A DNA stretch of 5,535 bases from an uncultured Eubacteriales bacterium (lineage in GTDB: Bacteria; Bacillota; Clostridia; Oscillospirales; Acutalibacteraceae), in assembly GCA_900319615.1 (NCBI GenBank), contig ONPE01000169.1:1-5535 (forward strand), written 5' to 3'. Of the stretch, positions 4,606 to 5,535 are shown piece by piece. A model generated the notes under the pieces. The model was not told the origin of the DNA and made no database searches. It saw only the letters and a list, made by a program, of their open reading frames with translations. Each line of letters begins with the position of its first letter. Position 1 is the first letter of the stretch. A program made the translations under genes and the position numbers.

Positions 4606-5535
4606 TTACGCCATATTAACGAGCCTTCTCTGGACAATGGTTACGTCTACGATATCAAAACCGTTGCCGTCCATGTCGCCGATAACGGGGATCAGTGTTT
4701 GATAGATGCTGTTGCTGAGCGGAGTTTGCAGACCGGCTTCATATCTTTGCATGATCGTGGCATCGGTAATATCCAGCTCTCCGTCCATGCCGACGTCGCC
4801 GAGCTCATATCCGAGCTCGAGTCCCTCGATTGCTTCGGTCAGACCGGGGAAGTTCTCCTCAGTCACATTGCTTTCATCCATATGATAGAACTGATCGTTT
4901 GCTATATCGTAGAGAGTCAGATCAAAGGGGCAAACACTTGCGCCGCTGGACCAACCGACCAGAACACGGTTGCCGAACTGTCGATACGGAACAGAATCCC
5001 ACATACCGTAAAACTCTACATGGACTTTGGCGAGCATCCAGTCGGGAGCCGAGCCCTGAGTTGAATAATGATAATACAGCTCTTCATACTCGTCATATGT
5101 GCAGTATCTGTCAGTCATCGTATCGGGATCATACTTCGTAAACTGAATCCACTCAGCAAACTTAGCCTCATACAGACCGTCATAATCGGTCGGCGAGGGC
5201 AGAGGGGTAGAGGGAGTATCGTTCCAGTCTATGCCTGCGATCTCATCAAGGACTAACAGTTTCTGCACATCAGATGCTTTTACGGTAACCAGAACATAAT
5301 TCATAAACTCAGAGTCGTAAACAAACTCGATATCCGCCGCCGCAAGAATAGCAGGCATGAGCTGCTCATGCATCTGTTTGGCATATTCCTTCAAAGCGTT
5401 GATTTTTGCAGCCCTATAGTCATCGGGGTCGTCATAGTCTTCCTGTTTGATATAGCTGGTATCTAAATCTTTGTAGTTCAGGAAAAGTATCAGGTTGATG
5501 CTGTCATCGTCCTGCAAATTGAGCAGCTTTTTCTC
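4606..5535 (-). CDS. Dockerin-containing secreted protein, 5' end outside window
   Basis: The reading frame is open to the right edge, so the visible 309 residues are the C-terminal part; the TTG at 5515-5517 is not needed as a start. The last 64 residues (4609-4800) form a type I dockerin-like module with two repeats, GDVGMDGELDITDATIMQRYEAGL and GDMDGNGFDIVDVTIVQRRL, joined by a linker. Dockerins bind cohesins on scaffoldins and recruit secreted proteins to cellulosomes or the cell surface. Both calcium loops look degenerate. The region before it is rich in acidic and aromatic residues and fits no enzyme family I recognise. The visible N-terminal part, with INLILFLNYKD and ASDVQKLLVLDEIAGIDWND, has a repeat-like alpha/beta pattern of the kind seen in secreted dockerin proteins of Ruminococcus, possibly propeptide-like. 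Any signal peptide would lie outside the window. Its 3' neighbour is the repeat island. The dockerin call is good; the rest is unassigned. Confidence 0.82.
   Translation of the reverse strand, partial: EKKLLNLQDDDSINLILFLNYKDLDTSYIKQEDYDDPDDYRAAKINALKEYAKQMHEQLMPAILAAADIEFVYDSEFMNYVLVTVKASDVQKLLVLDEIAGIDWNDTPSTPLPSPTDYDGLYEAKFAEWIQFTKYDPDTMTDRYCTYDEYEELYYHYSTQGSAPDWMLAKVHVEFYGMWDSVPYRQFGNRVLVGWSSGASVCPFDLTLYDIANDQFYHMDESNVTEENFPGLTEAIEGLELGYELGDVGMDGELDITDATIMQRYEAGLQTPLSNSIYQTLIPVIGDMDGNGFDIVDVTIVQRRLVNMA

Noticed and set aside
4538..4702. Small plus-strand frame starting ATG at 4538
   Set aside because: It is poorly placed relative to any ribosome binding site, overlaps the end of the dockerin gene antisense, and has no recognisable features.

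Overview
The window looks like chromosomal DNA from a Ruminococcus-like member of the Clostridia (Bacillota). The main clues are a secreted-type protein ending in a degenerate type I dockerin, a SigH-like sigma factor, a small double zinc-ribbon protein typical of Firmicutes, GGAGG-type ribosome binding sites, near-consensus sigma-A promoters, and an intergenic island of short palindromic repeats. The genus is an inference from gene content.

Left part (1-2872, minus strand). A candidate three-gene operon is read leftwards from an extended -10 promoter near 2867-2872: a ComM/YifB-type Mg-chelatase-like AAA+ ATPase, a class I SAM-dependent methyltransferase, and a cysteine-rich DUF3795-type protein. 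The gaps are 28 and 11 bp, and the two downstream genes have good ribosome binding sites. The ATPase gene is broken: just after its Walker B motif the reading frame shifts and about eight conserved residues are missing, so it is called a pseudogene, or a sequence error if the reads do not support it. Bases 1-136 hold no gene but carry a plausible leftward promoter that fires off the edge.

Middle part (2806-4065, plus strand). A divergent intergenic region holds promoters in both directions. The rightward one (TTGACT, 17 bp, TATGAT) drives a SigH-like sigma-70 family factor whose start codon is unclear. A 98-residue zinc-ribbon protein follows 75 bp later, and a strong intrinsic terminator closes the pair.

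Right part (4066-5535). About 540 bp without a convincing gene are packed with hairpins and inverted repeats that resemble dispersed palindromic elements. Beyond them, on the minus strand, is the 3' part of a dockerin-containing protein whose 5' end lies outside the window.

Functional reading: the left operon mixes a DNA-uptake/recombination-type ATPase with two accessory proteins that have no obvious shared pathway. The sigma factor and zinc-ribbon protein probably share a transcript. The dockerin protein is an independent, probably extracellular function. I see no clear evidence of a new multi-gene system. The items most worth a second look are the disrupted ATPase, the repeat island and the degenerate dockerin.
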